DNA of 64,000 nucleotides from Panax quinquefolius (GCA_020205615.1 CM035160.1:146363991-146427990), one strand, 5' to 3'. Counted from the first letter of the stretch, positions 1 to 11,963 are shown. Notes: generated from the sequence alone by a model not told the origin. Translations and numbers: made by a program.

Positions 1-3000
1 CAGTTGGTTACAGATTTGAAACACAAACAAGTTTTTGGAAGGGTAAAAGCAGGTATGCTTAATTTTACTAAATTTTTATAATTTAATTAGTTCATCAAAC
101 TCTAATTTAATACTTTTTTATCTCTTGCAGTTTTGTATACAGTTGAATTCCAAAAACGTGGTTTGCCTCACGCTCATATTCTATTGTTCTTGCATCCAGA
201 AGACAAGTATCCTACTGGCGATGATATTAACAAAATAATTTCAGCGGAAATACCGGATCAAGAAATTAATCCAAAGATATATGAAGTTGTGAAAAAATGC
301 ATGATACATGGGACGTGCGGTGTTTCTAACAAATATTCGCCATGTATGAAAGATGGCAAATGTTCAAAACACTTTCCTAAAAGATTTAATGATTAAACCA
401 CTGTAGATGGTGATGGTTATCCCCTATACAGACGAAGAGATGATGGTAGAACTGTGGAAAAGAATGGAGTTGTACTTGACAATAGGTTTGTTGTACCTTA
501 TAATCCACAACTGTTGCTGAAATATCAGGCTCATATTAATGTTGAGTGGTGCAATCAATCGAGGTTAATAAAGTATTTGTTCAAATATATAAACAAAGGA
601 CATGATCGGATCACTGCTGCTTTTTATCAGAATAAAGGTGATACAAAAGAACATGAAGGCCTTGATGAAATCAAAATGTATTATGATTGTAGATATGTTT
701 CTCTATGTGAGGCAGCTTGGAGAATCTTAGGTTTTGGAATTAATTACAAAGATCCAGCAGTGGAGAGGTTAAGCTTCCATCTTCCAGAAGAGCAGACAGT
801 GGTTTTTGAAGATGATGATCCAATTGACTCAGTTTTGAACAAGTGTACGAATAATCAGTCAATGTTCTTACAGTGGATGCAAGCTAAAAAGGATTACCTA
901 GAGGCTAGAGAACTTACCTATGCTCAATTTCCATCTAAATTTGTATGGAAGGAGCAACTTGAAAGTGATGGAGTTACAAAGAAGAAAAAATGTTGTCCAA
1001 GAAAGAAACGGGTAAGCGTTGGTAGAATATTCTACGTTCTTCCAGGGAGTGGAGAATTATATTACTTGAGGGTTTTGCTAAACACAGTCAAAGGTGCAAT
1101 ATGTTATGATGATATCAAGACTGTGAGTGGGGTTTTATATCCTTCATTCAAAGAGACATGTTATGCATTAGGTTTATTGGATGATGATAAGGAATATATA
1201 GATGGAATATCAGAAGCATCATTTTGGGGTTTAGCTCATTATCTACGAAGTCTTTTTTTGACTTTGCTATTTTCAAATTGTCTTTCCCAGCCTGAAGTAG
1301 TTTGGGAAAAGACATGGAATCTTCTTGGAGAGGACATTCTTCATAAACAAAAAAATATTCTGCAATATAAAGGTATGTTTAGCAATACTATAAAAACATT
1401 CTTATGTTTTTAGGCAAGCGTTCATTACACAAGATATATATACTAAATCTTCCTCTTTTATTGCGTTTTGTTTTGAATTCCAAAAATCATTTACAGTCGT
1501 GATGCACATGTGGTCTTTTTGGTATTTATAATTATTGATTACATGTTGCATACCTGATATTTGAAATATTTAATTATTAAGTTGTTTTCCTTAAACATTG
1601 TCGCTTTCTTTGAAATTTTGAGTTTTGATATCTTCTGTTTTGTCAATTATTACAAAAAGTTTAAACAACCTTTGTTATTAATACAATACAATCACATATT
1701 TAACTTGAATCAATATTATACTTCATAATGAGTTTTTACATTTGCTTTATAATATATCTTCTTCATTGACTTAGCTTTTTATTTTTTACCGACTAATTGT
1801 ACAACAATAATTTGAGCATTTATAATAAAATATATTTATTTGTCGTTAATTGTTTAATAGCGATTTTTTTCAAAAATATAGTGGATCCTATGCTTAAATA
1901 AACATAAACTTAACAAATAAATACCTTTACATAAATTATCACTTAATACCATCCATATGGGTAGTTATAGGTGGAGTTGTACATGTTTATATTATAATAC
2001 GGTTTTAAACATATACAACTTTAGAAATTTTAAATTTTTTCCCAATTATCTATTTAACTTTTAACTTGGAATTCTTAAATTTTATATTTTTCTGTCTTAA
2101 TAAGCAGATTTGGAATTGAGTGATGAACAATTGAAGAGTTATACTCTTTTAAAAATTGAAAAGCTCTTTATGAAAGCAATGGGAAAAATTTCATGTGATT
2201 ACCCTACACTACCTTTTCCAAGTTCGATAATTATTGAAGAGGGGCAAAATAGATTTATTCAAGATGAGCTTTGTTATGATAGGATAAACTTGGCAAGGGA
2301 TCATAAAACTCTTCTTGGCAGTTTAAATAATGAGCAAAGAAACATTTATCAAACCATCATGGATGCGGTCTTAAGGGATGAAGGAGGTGTTTTCTTTGTT
2401 TATGGATATGGGGGAACTGGGAAGACTTTTATATGGAAAACTTTGTCTTCGCATTACACGATCAACCGGGAGAAATAATACTAACCTTTGCATCAAGTGG
2501 AATAGCTTCTCTTCTTATCCCTGGAGGTAGAACAGCTCATTCTAGATTTTGTATCCCATTAGTTGTTACTGAGGATTCAACTTGCAACATTAAACAGGGA
2601 AGTCAATTGGCTGATTTGCTTAGAAAAACTCGACTTATTATATGGGATGAAGCTCCAATGGTACATAAACATTTTTTTGAAGCTTTGGATAAAACATTAA
2701 GAGATGTCCTAAGATTTAGTAATTCGAATAGTATAGATCAACCATTTAGTGGAAAAGTAATTGTATTTGGTGGAGATTTTAGACAGATATTACCTGTTAT
2801 TCCCAAGGCCAGTAGACAAGACGTTGTTTTGGAAACTCTGAATTCTTCATATTTGTGGAGTTTTTGCAAGGTTTTGACTTTAACAAAGAATATGAGACTT
2901 CAATCTCAAAATTCAAATTCTGATATAGAGGAGTTGAGAGAATTTTCTGATTGGATATTGAAGGTTGGAGATGGCACAATTGGAGGACCTAAAATGGTGA

Positions 3001-3773
3001 AGCAGATGTAGAAATCCCTGAAGATATTCTTATAAAAGATCAGATCAATCCCTTTGCAGCAATTGTTGATAGCACATATCCTAATTTAATGGAAAAATTT
3101 GACGATGGCTCTTATTTCCAAAACCGAGCCATCCTTGTTCCTACACTTGATGTTGTAAATAAGGTGAACGAATATGTGATGTCTTTATGGCCAGGTGATG
3201 AAGTAACATATCTAAGCTCGGACAGTGTATGTAAGGTTGATGAAAACTCAAACGGCTCTGAAGGCGTTTACACACCAGAATTTTTGAATAGCATTACATC
3301 TTCTGGAATGCCCAACCACAAGCTACGGTTGAAGATTGGGGTTCCTGTAATGTTGCTCCGAAATATAGATCAGTGTTCTGGTTTGTGCAATGACACGAGA
3401 TTAATAGTAACTCAATTGGGAAAACATGTGATAGAAGCAAGAGTAATTTCAGTCGATAATTTTGGGCACAGGGTTTTCATACCTCGATTGGTCTTAACAC
3501 CTTCAGACATTAGATTACCTTTTAAATTCCAACGAAGACAATTTCCTTTGGTTGTTTGCTTTTCCATGACAATTAATAAGAGTCGGGGCAATCTCTCTCA
3601 CATGTTGGATTTGATTCATCACGTCCGCTTTTAGCCATGGCCAATTTTATGTAGCAGTATCACGAGTTACAAGCAAGAGTGGATTGAAAATATTAATTTG
3701 TAACAAGGATGGAAAAACATACAATACTACAAAGAATGTAGTTTTCAAGGAAGTTTTTCACAATTTAATGTAG
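1..3773 (+). pseudogene. Helitron Rep-helicase (RepHel), 5' cut by window edge, disabled
   Basis: Rolling-circle transposase of a Helitron: an HUH nickase joined to a PIF1-like helicase, acting on its own transposon DNA in the nucleus. Seen: a partial exon 1-52 ending at a GT donor, an exon 131-1372, a 735-bp intron, then the helicase from 2108 to a TAG at 3771-3773. The HUH motif (PHAHI) lies at about 165-180. The two-tyrosine motif YLFKYINK lies near 572-596. Walker A GYGGTGKT is at 2404-2427, Walker B IIWDEAP near 2636-2656, and the C-terminal helicase motif TINKS near 3568. Damage: an in-frame TAA at 394-396 and frameshifts near 2450, 2990 and 3600-3640. Frames on either side of each break still read as the same family, so this is a once-complete gene that has decayed. 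Family assignment is firm; the upstream part lies outside the window. Confidence 0.93.
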
Positions 3774-3972
3774 AAAGGTTTGACATCTTCTAGCTATTAT
3801 TTTTTTGTTGCTCATTATTAGTGTAAATCCTGATTATTTTATTATTACGTCTTCTAAAATTATTTAGATATAATTATTTTTATTAGTGTAAAATTTTTGC
3901 CTTTTTCATTTATTTCAATTAGAAATTTTAACAATACAACTTGACATGTGAATTCATTCTGTCTAATTTTAG

Positions 3973-4218
3973 GTTTTTTCTCATGGAAGAATCTATTTTA
4001 CTTGAAAATCAAATTACACTGAGAGCTATGTATGTATACTCATTCTCACTCTATTGTGAATAACTAATTTTCTTCATAAATGTGATTAATTAATGAACAT
4101 TACTCTCACTGTCTCTCTCTTCTTTCTTTCATCCCATTTTTGCAGATCAGAATTTGGTGTCCTTTTGATCTACTATTACTTATGTGATCGTACAAATCTC
4201 CTTGGCAAATCGAAAAAG
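3973..4218 (+). pseudogene. Captured RWA-type (reduced wall acetylation, CAS1-domain) gene fragment, two exons
   Basis: RWA proteins are Golgi multi-pass membrane proteins needed for cell-wall polysaccharide O-acetylation. Two consecutive exons survive. Exon 3973-4029 (after TTTTAG, before GTATGT) reads FFLMEESILLENQITLRA. Exon 4146-4218 (after TTTGCAG, before GTATGG) starts with the split Ile codon and reads SEFGVLLIYYYLCDRT, then NLLGKSKK. Both resemble, in order and phase, the stretch of RWA proteins that contains LLEN..LTLRAI and the YFYxCDRT segment; this comparison is from memory of the family. About 43 residues are present out of a protein of more than 500, with no start or stop, so it cannot be functional. 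It lies 200 bp after the Helitron helicase stop on the same strand, as expected for Helitron gene capture with exons and introns retained. Confidence 0.75.
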
Positions 4219-4666
4219 GTATGGTTAGATAACAATAATATCCTTTGATACTATTTTTGAAGTTAGGCTTTGATACAATTGCCATTTTTTATAGAGAATA
4301 AGAACCTTGCTCCTTTATCGTAAAGGGGTTTTCTTTTTTGAACCTAATTTCTAAATTTATATTTTGCTTAGAAGTTGTCACAGTTTAGACATTTTTCCAT
4401 CGTTCTGCAATATATTATCTATTGAAGCAAATTAGAACTTTATCTTGATTTATGCCATAAGATTCTCAAGACAGCTTGCAAAATTACCTCAACCCCACCC
4501 TTTTTGTTAGCAAGTTTAAAACGAATATGGTATTTGTTTTAATCAGGTTTGGACATCTCACATTTATTAATATCAAGTTTCAGTGTAGTTTTGACTTCAG
4601 ATAGTTTTTCACTATGCTTGGCTGCTTCTTATTCAATTATACCAATTTAATTGTCTTGCAATGTCA

Positions 4667-4726
4667 GGTGATGGAGAAGTTAATTTTGATGAGTTCATGA
4701 GAATGATGAGAAGAACCTCCTACTGA
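4667..4726 (+). pseudogene. Captured terminal exon of an EF-hand (calmodulin/centrin-like) gene
   Basis: After an acceptor-like ATGTCAG the sequence reads GDGEVNFDEFMRMMRRTSY and then TGA at 4724-4726. This is the second half of a C-terminal EF-hand calcium loop (DGEVNFDEF) plus exit helix and stop, as at the end of plant calmodulin-like or centrin proteins. Only about 20 codons exist and no upstream EF-hand exon is visible between it and the RWA fragment. With the RWA scrap it makes a second, unrelated host-gene piece in the same downstream region of the Helitron. The exact parent gene cannot be named from so short a piece. Confidence 0.65.
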
Positions 4727-5015
4727 TATTAGTTCTATATCAGCCTTCTACCTTGCAGTACAGCATGTTTGTTTGTCGTTATGTTTTATTACTTAATATG
4801 GTGGGAAAATAAGGTCGTTGCATGTTTGTTCATGGTTATGTTTTATTGTGTAATCTGGCTGGCAAAGGTGATTTTGTGGATGAGTTATGAGACGTTATTC
4901 AAAATATTGATATATTTAAGTTAAGCTTATGTGGGAAATATATTTACTGCTACTTAATACTGTTTCGTGGATTGAGTTTAAAGCTTATGTTGGTTATTCA
5001 TAATTGCTGCAAATA
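4727..5015. other. AT-rich non-coding stretch after the captured exon
   Basis: No coding or RNA feature seen. It contains two partial copies of a phrase with 'gcatgtttgtt' followed by 'tatgttttatt' (about 4763 and 4821), so a short internal duplication is likely. No Helitron 3' end (hairpin followed by CTRR) could be fixed with confidence. Confidence 0.5.
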
Positions 5016-5065
5016 CAACAGAGGGGAGTGGTTAGCACTTCAACAGAGGGGAGTGGTTAGCACTT
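5016..5065 (+). repeat. Perfect tandem duplication of a 25-bp unit at an element junction
   Basis: The unit beginning CAACAGAGGGGAGTGG and ending in AGCACTT occurs at 5016-5040 and again, identically, at 5041-5065. It sits where Helitron-side DNA meets the truncated gypsy element. Its inner GAGTGGTTA matches the matching part of the gypsy pol region at about 47419-47427 (reverse complement), so one half of the unit derives from the retroelement. Confidence 0.85.
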
Positions 5066-5400
5066 CACCAATCAATCCCTAGAATCACGTCAAATGCAAG
5101 TATTTTTAATGAAATAAGATCGACAGGTAATGTGAGGGTACCGATTTGAACCAAACAAGACTTATAAGCGATTGGATGTAATGAAGGTTTCTCCCAACGG
5201 AGTTTCCACAGATAAGTCAAAGTCTAATTTCTCCGGAGTCAAATTTAATCGATGAGCGCAAGTAGGAGAAATAAAAGAATGGGTAGAACCGGTATCAAAT
5301 AAAGTATAGACTTCATTAGAGTTTATGATAAGCTTACCCGTGATGACCTCATTCGGATTCCTTGCTCTTTGGGAGGTCACAACAAACGCTCTCCTCTTAC
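5066..5400 (-). pseudogene. Retropepsin (aspartic protease) domain, element 1, truncated
   Basis: The minus-strand frame from about 5380 reads ITGKLIINSNEVYTLF, then DTGSTHSFIS, then a stretch with LDFDLSVETPLGETF. DTGS is the catalytic aspartate motif of a retroviral-type protease that processes Gag-Pol. The frame closes at 5162, and the element is cut a little further on, before reverse transcriptase. No function is expected. Confidence 0.85.
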
Positions 5401-5446
5401 ACTTCTGGGTTTTGAATTTTACGGGATGGCCTTTGGTGCCTCCATC

Positions 5447-6555
5447 CTAGCCGAATTTGTCTTGATGGCAAAATCGAGCTAAGTGACCTTCTCTTCCACA
5501 ATTATAACATGCTTTGACTGGCATGACGCAGTTTGGATGATGTGTCCCTCTCCTCGCATTTGAAGCATATGATGAGGTGGTCTTTTCTCCTTCCTTAACA
5601 ATGGGTGCTGGTGCTGACGTCTTTCCACCATTGTTGAATCTCCGTTTCTTGAAATGTCCATTCTTATTGTTTTGGCCCTGATTACCACCGAAGTGGTTAC
5701 CATATCTGGCCTGTTGATTCCCTCCACGCTTGTTGTCACCGCTTCGATGACTACTCTCCATTGGTATTATAATTTCTTGCAATTTGCTCTTTTTAGTTGT
5801 GTTGACTCATTATCGCGTTCCACTAATCGAGCCCTATTTACAACATCTCGAATACAAACACGGTTTATGAGAAATAAGATGTTGGCGTATCTCCCGACTT
5901 CAAACCTCTTAAAAACATTCGCGCCATTCTCTCTTCATTATCCACCAAGTGGGACGAAACCGTGATAACTCCGCATAAATTTTGCCTCGTATTGCGACAC
6001 GGTCATATTGTTTTTTGTTCCAACTTGATAAATTCACCTCCTTCATGGGCGAATACTTTCGTGAAAGTATTTGTCGTTGAACGACTCTGGAACTTCTCCC
6101 AAGATATCTTCATCTGGCGAAGTTGAGTACGTTTCTGGATTTCCACATTAATCATCCGCCTCTGCTTGCAACATAAAGGCGTGAAGGAAACTTTTGCTCT
6201 CGGAGCATCCCAAGACATCAAATATCTTGGTAATCTGTTTTATCCATGCTTCCGCCTGTAAGTGGTTTTGGCTCTCCCTTAAACTCCGGTGGTCCCAGCT
6301 CCTTGAATTGTTTAGCGGTGACCGCCGAGAGTTTTCCGTGTTTCCACCTACGTTTTGGACAGAGTCGCTCTCGCTTCTTTGTTGCATAAATTGTATAAAG
6401 CCTCTGAACATTTGATCATTCATCATTTGGTCGGTGTTGTTGTTTTCACATGAGGATTGTCGCCTTCGATATACACATTATCCTCGATTATTGATATGTG
6501 GTGAATCAACGATCGCTCATACTCCATTCTTATTCTCAACATTCTCGGATGTCAT
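5447..6555 (-). pseudogene. gag (capsid-nucleocapsid) of element 1, broken
   Basis: A start codon lies at 6555-6553 (MTSENVEN) but the frame hits a stop within 13 codons. Further downstream, frames resume with capsid-like sequence (6426-6003), then a basic Gly/Asn-rich tail and a CCHC zinc knuckle CYNCGREGHLARFC near 5462-5510. The knuckle binds RNA during particle assembly. Several frame changes and stops separate these pieces. The same protein order and wording recur in elements 2 and 3, which supports one family. Confidence 0.87.
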
Positions 6556-6729
6556 TTTCAGATCTCGCCACAAAACAAAAGGTTAATTGACGTGTAACAA
6601 ATTATCCTATCTTCTAACCAACCAATAAAATAGCACATAAACTTAGGTAGGTCATACTAATAGCAAGGTATTCCCCGCCTCCTCCTCCTAGTACTATTCT
6701 CACATCTTAGCTGTGGATTATATCTCTAA

Positions 6730-6741
6730 GCTTTGATACCA
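6730..6741 (-). promoter_or_regulatory. Primer-binding site of element 1 (initiator tRNA-Met type)
   Basis: On the minus strand TGGTATCAAAGC lies two bases from the LTR end. It differs by one base from TGGTATCAGAGC, the usual complement of the 3' end of plant initiator tRNA-Met, which primes minus-strand DNA synthesis. The same site is found at 45759-45770 and, altered, at 20842-20853. Confidence 0.85.
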
Positions 6742-6743
6742 AC

Positions 6744-9278
6744 CGTGGCGCCCCCAAAATTAGGTATACATCACCCATCTTGGGTCGCCACTTACATGGT
6801 ATGTAATTTAAATACAACTTACTAACATAACTGTAGTGGTATAATACGACATAAACTATGAGTTTAAATACAAATATCGCTCTACTAGATATTATACAAA
6901 CTCAAAAAGGAGTCCTCATTACAATTATTATCACACTATTTCACGTAATAGTGAGGACTACTAATGCTATCTTCGGGACCATCACTGCTTTCCTCAGACT
7001 CGTCCCGGCTATATTCTCATTTCACAAGAGAATAAAGAAAGAAAGGGTGAGCTCAACTAGCCCAAGAGAAGAAATATTATGACTAAGATAATGCGGAATA
7101 AATTATCAATAGTCTTCAACAATGTTAAACCGATAAAATACAATAGACAACCGGTTTAAGCTGCGGTAAGAATATGCAATCTATTAAAAGAGTCAAGTAG
7201 AAAATAAAGTCTACTATCTTTTAGGTTTTAAAAGGTTTTTTCATCATCATTATAAATTTGAGACTCGCTTTTTAATAAATATTCCACATCATCGAATCAC
7301 CCCCCACTACTGGCCAAGGATATTCTTTAAGTATCACGACCACAATTATTCATGCACTACGGGCCAAGAATATTTGTGTATTCATTAATGGTCATGATCA
7401 TGCCAACAATCGTCCATCAATGCACTACTACCAATTGAGGATTTTTACCACATCATTTGTAACATTACGGTCATGATTACACAGAATAGTCTCTCGGTCA
7501 TAATCATACCAAGTCCATCTATGCACTACAGCTGCCAGATGACTTTAAAAATATAAACATGAGGATGATGACAATGATATAAGAATTCAATAAAACAAGT
7601 TCAAGAATTATTTTATCTAGGAATTATTAACGTCCAAATTATCAACACGATACTATTTTGTAGAGTATAATTCAAGAATGATCGAAAGAATATGAAAAGA
7701 TATCGGATGAAACGCAAATATCAAGGATATTCCACTAATTTCATGGAGTATAAAGTCAAAGTTTTAACCAACCGGGTATAATAAAGAATGGAATAACAAA
7801 AGAAATTACCATGCATGCGATAGACCGCACGCAGACGAGTTATTCCAATGTAATAATAAATAACGGAACCGTGTCGTGAAATTCACACCCAAGCGGATGT
7901 TCCAACAGAATAATAAAGATGGAACTGGATCCGGTGTAAAACACACGAGATAGGATATTCCAACGAGAATAATAAAGATTTTAACCGGGGCCGTGTAAAA
8001 CACACGAGCAGGATGTTCCAATGTAATAATAAAGCGGAACCAGGTCCTGTAAAACACACGATGCGAGGATGTTCCAATGAATAATAAAGATTTTAACCAG
8101 TCCTGTAAAAAACACACGCATGTGGATGTTCCAATGAATAATAAAGACGGAACCAGTCCGTGTAAAACACACGATGTGATGTTCCAATGTAATAATAGAA
8201 GAATGTCACCAAGTATAGGTAAACCAGCATACAAAGTTATTCCAATAGAATAATAAGCAATGGAATAACAACAGCTTCTCTTCATGAATAAGAAAGAATA
8301 ACACCCCTTACTTTTGGTAGGAGATTGAATCTTTACGCAAGCGGTGTAGTAACAAAATACTCTTCTTCTTTCTCTCTTATTCTCTATACTTTTCTATCTC
8401 TATAGCTTGAATGAATTCATGAAAATAATGAAGCCCTGAGCCTCTATTTATAGAAGATTTCTAGCTTAGCACCGCCGTGTGAAAAGGCAAGTGGCTTGAC
8501 GAATCGGGTTTGACGCCTTTTAATGTGAAACGACAAGTGGTTCGGCGTCCGGTAAAGGTAATTACTATTAACGAAGGTAAATACTATTGACGAAGATAAA
8601 TACTATTCACAAGGGTAATTACTATTAACGAAGGTAATTACTATTGACGAAGAGACTCTTAGATGATGACATTTGAGCCCCCCATAAAATAATCAAACTT
8701 ACCACAAATCATTTTTTTTTCATCAACACATATTTAATCTTTCAACAATTATTAATCATTTATAACTTATGCGCTCAATTATTGATTTAATACTATAACA
8801 TATTATACGATGATAATCTTTGTGACAATAATTGAATCAATAATATAAGAGATATGATGCGTGATTCATCGTAGCAATAATTGAGCATAAATTGGTGACT
8901 TCTCACGTAAGCATCAATAATCAACACCGCGTGTCTTACTATGCAACTACGCCAGACATCGCATTTTTTTACCACCGGGTAGTTCAACAGCTTTTAACGG
9001 TAAAACCTCCGCCATTATTTTTATAAAATATTTTTGTCGTTTTCTCGATCCGACAATAATTACATTGTGGGGTCCACCAATGATTGAGCCATTGTACGAA
9101 TATTCCCTAACAAAAGAATATTCCCACCAAACGAATATTTTATAACAACTTGCATACTTTGCAAAATTTATAAATATTACCCACAACTATAACATTATAT
9201 CAAATTTATTCCATAATATTCAAAAATAATATTTATAGAAAAAAATTCATCTTTATTTATAAAAGCTGGGGTCTTACA
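6744..9278 (-). repeat. 5' LTR of element 1 (subfamily A), about 2.5 kb
   Basis: The minus-strand LTR starts TGTAAGACCCC (near 9278) and ends GGGGGCGCCACG next to the PBS. A TATA box (TATAAATA, minus strand) is at 8445-8452 and GTAAGG follows near 8312-8307. Downstream (8290-7720) is the array of GTTATTCC/GGAATAAC hairpin units, then at about 7540-7300 the conserved-loop array. Long open frames here, up to 159 codons, are simply the repeat read through and are not genes. Confidence 0.88.
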
Positions 9279-9455
9279 TCCAACATCTTCATTGTTGTAT
9301 TATTCATTGCCGAAAGACCATACCCCCTCGAGAGAATTTATGTGCAGTTTGGCTTAATTACATCTAATGTCATAATGTGCAACTACAATGTATCATATAC
9401 CCTTTGATACAATATTAGTATTAGGAAAATAATATATATTGTGAAAGTTAATAAT
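9279..9455. other. Unassigned DNA between LTR and duplicated block
   Basis: No gene, repeat or motif is recognised in this stretch. Confidence 0.4.
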
Positions 9456-10838
9456 AAATTAAATTCAAATACATTTATATCTAATTTGTATGTGCGTGTA
9501 GAAGAGCTCAATAAATATATGACAACAATTATTTATAGGTTTCACAAAACGTTGATATATGAGGTTAGATAAGGGTTAGAACAGATGCACCACAACATAA
9601 TTATAGTTGGTTAAAAATATAAAAATGTGTAATTTTTGAAGATAAGATCAAACAATAATATGAATTTTTAAAAAAAAATTATATTATATATTTTTATATG
9701 TCGATATTTAATATCAATATAAATTTATCATTATATTTAGAGTGACTCTAAAAATATTTATAAAATCTATTATATATAAAAAGACGTATACATGTCGTAT
9801 TGCGTGCATTCTTAGCTTAAGTTTTATATAATTTTCTGCTTAACAAGTGAAGGGATTATTAGAGGTATGATTTAGTTGGTATTAAAAGCAGTGGCAACAA
9901 CATTTGACGTAAGGATATAAAATGAATTAAACAATTTCGACTTGATTCATACAATCTAAACAGTTTTTTGATTTATATCACCTATTTTGCTATTATCCTT
10001 TGTAATTTAATTGTTATCTCATAATTTATTGATTATAATCCCCTAAATCACTACTTGCAATCTAAACAGTTTTTTGATTTATATCACCTATTTTGCTACT
10101 ATCCTTTGTAATTTAATTGTTATCTCATAATTTATTGATTATAATCCCCTAAATCACTAATATAAATCTAAACATTTTTTAATTTATATCAACTATTTTA
10201 ATAATATCCTTCGTAATTTAATTGTTGTCTCATAATTTTTTGATTATAATCCCCTAAATCACTACTATAAATACGAATGCATTTTTTGATTGATATCAAC
10301 TATTTTAATTAATAATATCCTTTGTAATTAATTTGTTATCTCATAATTTAATGATTATAATCCCCTAAATCACTACTATAAATCTAAACAATTTTTTGAT
10401 TTATATCAACTATTTTGATATTATCATTTGTAATTTAATTGTTGTCTCATAATTTATTGATTATAAACACCTAAATCACTACTATAAATCGATGCATTTT
10501 AGATTGATATCAATTATTTTAATAATATCCTTTGTAATTAATTTGTTATCTCATAATTTATTGATTATAATCCCTAAATCAATACTATAAATCGAATGAT
10601 TTTAGATTGATATCAACTATTTTAATAATATCCTTCGTAATTTAATTATGATATTATCCTTTGTAATTTCATTGTTATCTCTTAATACCCTAAATTACTA
10701 CTTAATTATATCCTAAAAAATCACTAATTTATGATATTATGGCTATAAATATCAACTCAATACACAACGATTTATCTTTATGCTACAACAATTAACTCCT
10801 CCTTATTATTTTACCCATCCCAAAATTCAACTATCAGA
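9456..10838 (+). repeat. Upstream copy of a large direct duplication (promoter-like block)
   Basis: This block and 10979-11808 share the same order: a stretch containing 'ttcacaaaacgttgatatatgaggttag', a block with 'agtgactctaaaaatatttataaaat', the 106-bp array, then 'ggctataaata' (TATA at 10744-10751) and 'aactcctccttattatttta'. Copy 1 has about seven array units and copy 2 about two. Copy 1 is not followed by the coding start seen after copy 2. Confidence 0.85.
9950..10720 (+). repeat. Tandem array, unit about 106 bp, roughly seven copies
   Basis: Each unit contains, in order, 'ttttttgatttatatca', 'ctattttg', 'tatcctttgtaatttaattg', 'tctcataattta' and 'ttgattataatcccctaaatcacta'. Starts are near 9951, 10057, 10165, 10270, 10380, 10485 and 10585. 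Later units drift and shorten. The array lies inside the duplicated block, and about two further units sit at 11477-11690. Confidence 0.85.
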
Positions 10839-10846
10839 TATATTAC

Positions 10847-10869
10847 GGGATTATTATATAGATAATCCC
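10847..10869. repeat. Perfect 8-bp inverted repeat (hairpin)
   Basis: GGGATTAT, a 7-base loop, then ATAATCCC. It lies just beyond the end of the first duplicated block. A CTAA follows 18 nt later, which would suit a Helitron 3' end in spacing, but the base after it is A rather than the expected T, so that reading is not adopted. Confidence 0.5.
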
Positions 10870-10978
10870 TAAATCGCGATTATAAATCTAAAAGCAGCTT
10901 TTTGGGATAAAATTATATATAAATTTAAATAATTTTATTTATTTATATTTTGATCTCAATAAAAGGTAAAGATATAAA

Positions 10979-11808
10979 TAAATTAAATTCAAAATACATT
11001 TATATCTAATTTGTATGTTCGTGCAGAAGAGCTCAATAAATATATGACAACAATTATTTATAGGTTTCACAAAACGTTGATATATGAGGTTAGATAAGGG
11101 TTAGAACAGATGCAACACAACATAATTATAGTTGGTTAAAAATATAAAAACGTGTAATTTTAAGTGATAAGATCAAATAATAATATGAATTTTTTTAAAA
11201 AAAATTATATTATATATTTTTATATGTCGATATTTAATATCAATATAAATTTGTCATTATATTTAGAGTGACTCTAAAAATATTTATAAAATTTATTAAT
11301 AATAAAAAGACGTCATACATCGTTGATATGCATTCTTGCGCTAAGTTTTATATCATTTTTTGCTTAACAAGTGAAGGGATTATTAGAGGTATGATTTGGT
11401 TGATATTAAAAGCAGTGACAACAATATTTGACATAAGGATATAAAATGAATTAAACAATTTCGACTTGATTCATGCAATCTAAATGCTTTTTGATTTATA
11501 TCACCTATTTTGCTATTATTCTTTGTAATATAATTGTTATCTCATAATTTATTGATTATAATCCCCTAAATCATTACTATAAATCTAAACAATTTTTTGA
11601 TTTATATCACCTATTTTGATATTATCCTTTATAATTTAATTGTTATCTCATAATTTTTTGATTATAATCCCCTAAATCACTACTTAATTATATTATAAAA
11701 AAATCACTAATTTATGATATTATGGCTATAAATACCAACTCAATACACAACCATTCATGCTACAAACAGTCAACTCCTCCTTATTATTTTATCCATCCCA
11801 ATATTTAG
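10979..11808 (+). repeat. Downstream copy of the direct duplication, directly before the RPA-like start
   Basis: Same sequence order as 9456-10838 but with only about two units of the 106-bp array (11477-11690). It ends at the ATG of the RPA-like reading frame, so this copy would have served as promoter and 5' UTR. Confidence 0.85.
11727..11734 (+). promoter_or_regulatory. TATA box of the RPA-like pseudogene
   Basis: TATAAATA lies 75 bp upstream of the ATG at 11809, a normal distance for a plant core promoter with a short leader. The identical motif in the upstream copy is at 10744-10751. Confidence 0.6.
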
Positions 11809-11963
11809 ATGACGACTAGGTACGATTTTGTTGATGACATCAGCCCTGTCAAAGAAACATGGAAGATTAAAGTAAGGATAACTCGACTTTGGAATATGCC
11901 AAGCTTCAACAAAGCAGACTACATAAATAGCATTGAAATGGTATTGTTGGATGAAAAGGTATT

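Larger units (their letters stand above)
5066..9278 (-). mobile_element. Ty3/gypsy element 1: 5' LTR, PBS, gag and protease; rest deleted
   Basis: Read on the minus strand the order is LTR (9278-6744), primer-binding site, gag, protease, then an abrupt end at about 5066. Reverse transcriptase, RNase H, integrase and the 3' LTR are missing. Gag and protease are close relatives of those in the elements at 13479-23526 and 43053-57256. It lacks a second LTR, so no target duplication can be tested. Compared with the other two copies it is the only one whose protease still has the normal DTGS active-site tetrad. Confidence 0.88.

Noticed and set aside
7806..8285. 159-codon minus-strand open frame with repeated LLLHWNI-like wording
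   Set aside because: It is the LTR hairpin array read through; the same spurious wording occurs in frames at 53807-54187, 56079-56357, 57243-57602 and 63640-63966. No protein family fits.
10847..10891. Hairpin followed by CTAA as a possible Helitron 3' end
   Set aside because: Spacing is plausible but the base after CTAA is A, not T, and no matching 5' TC end is visible.
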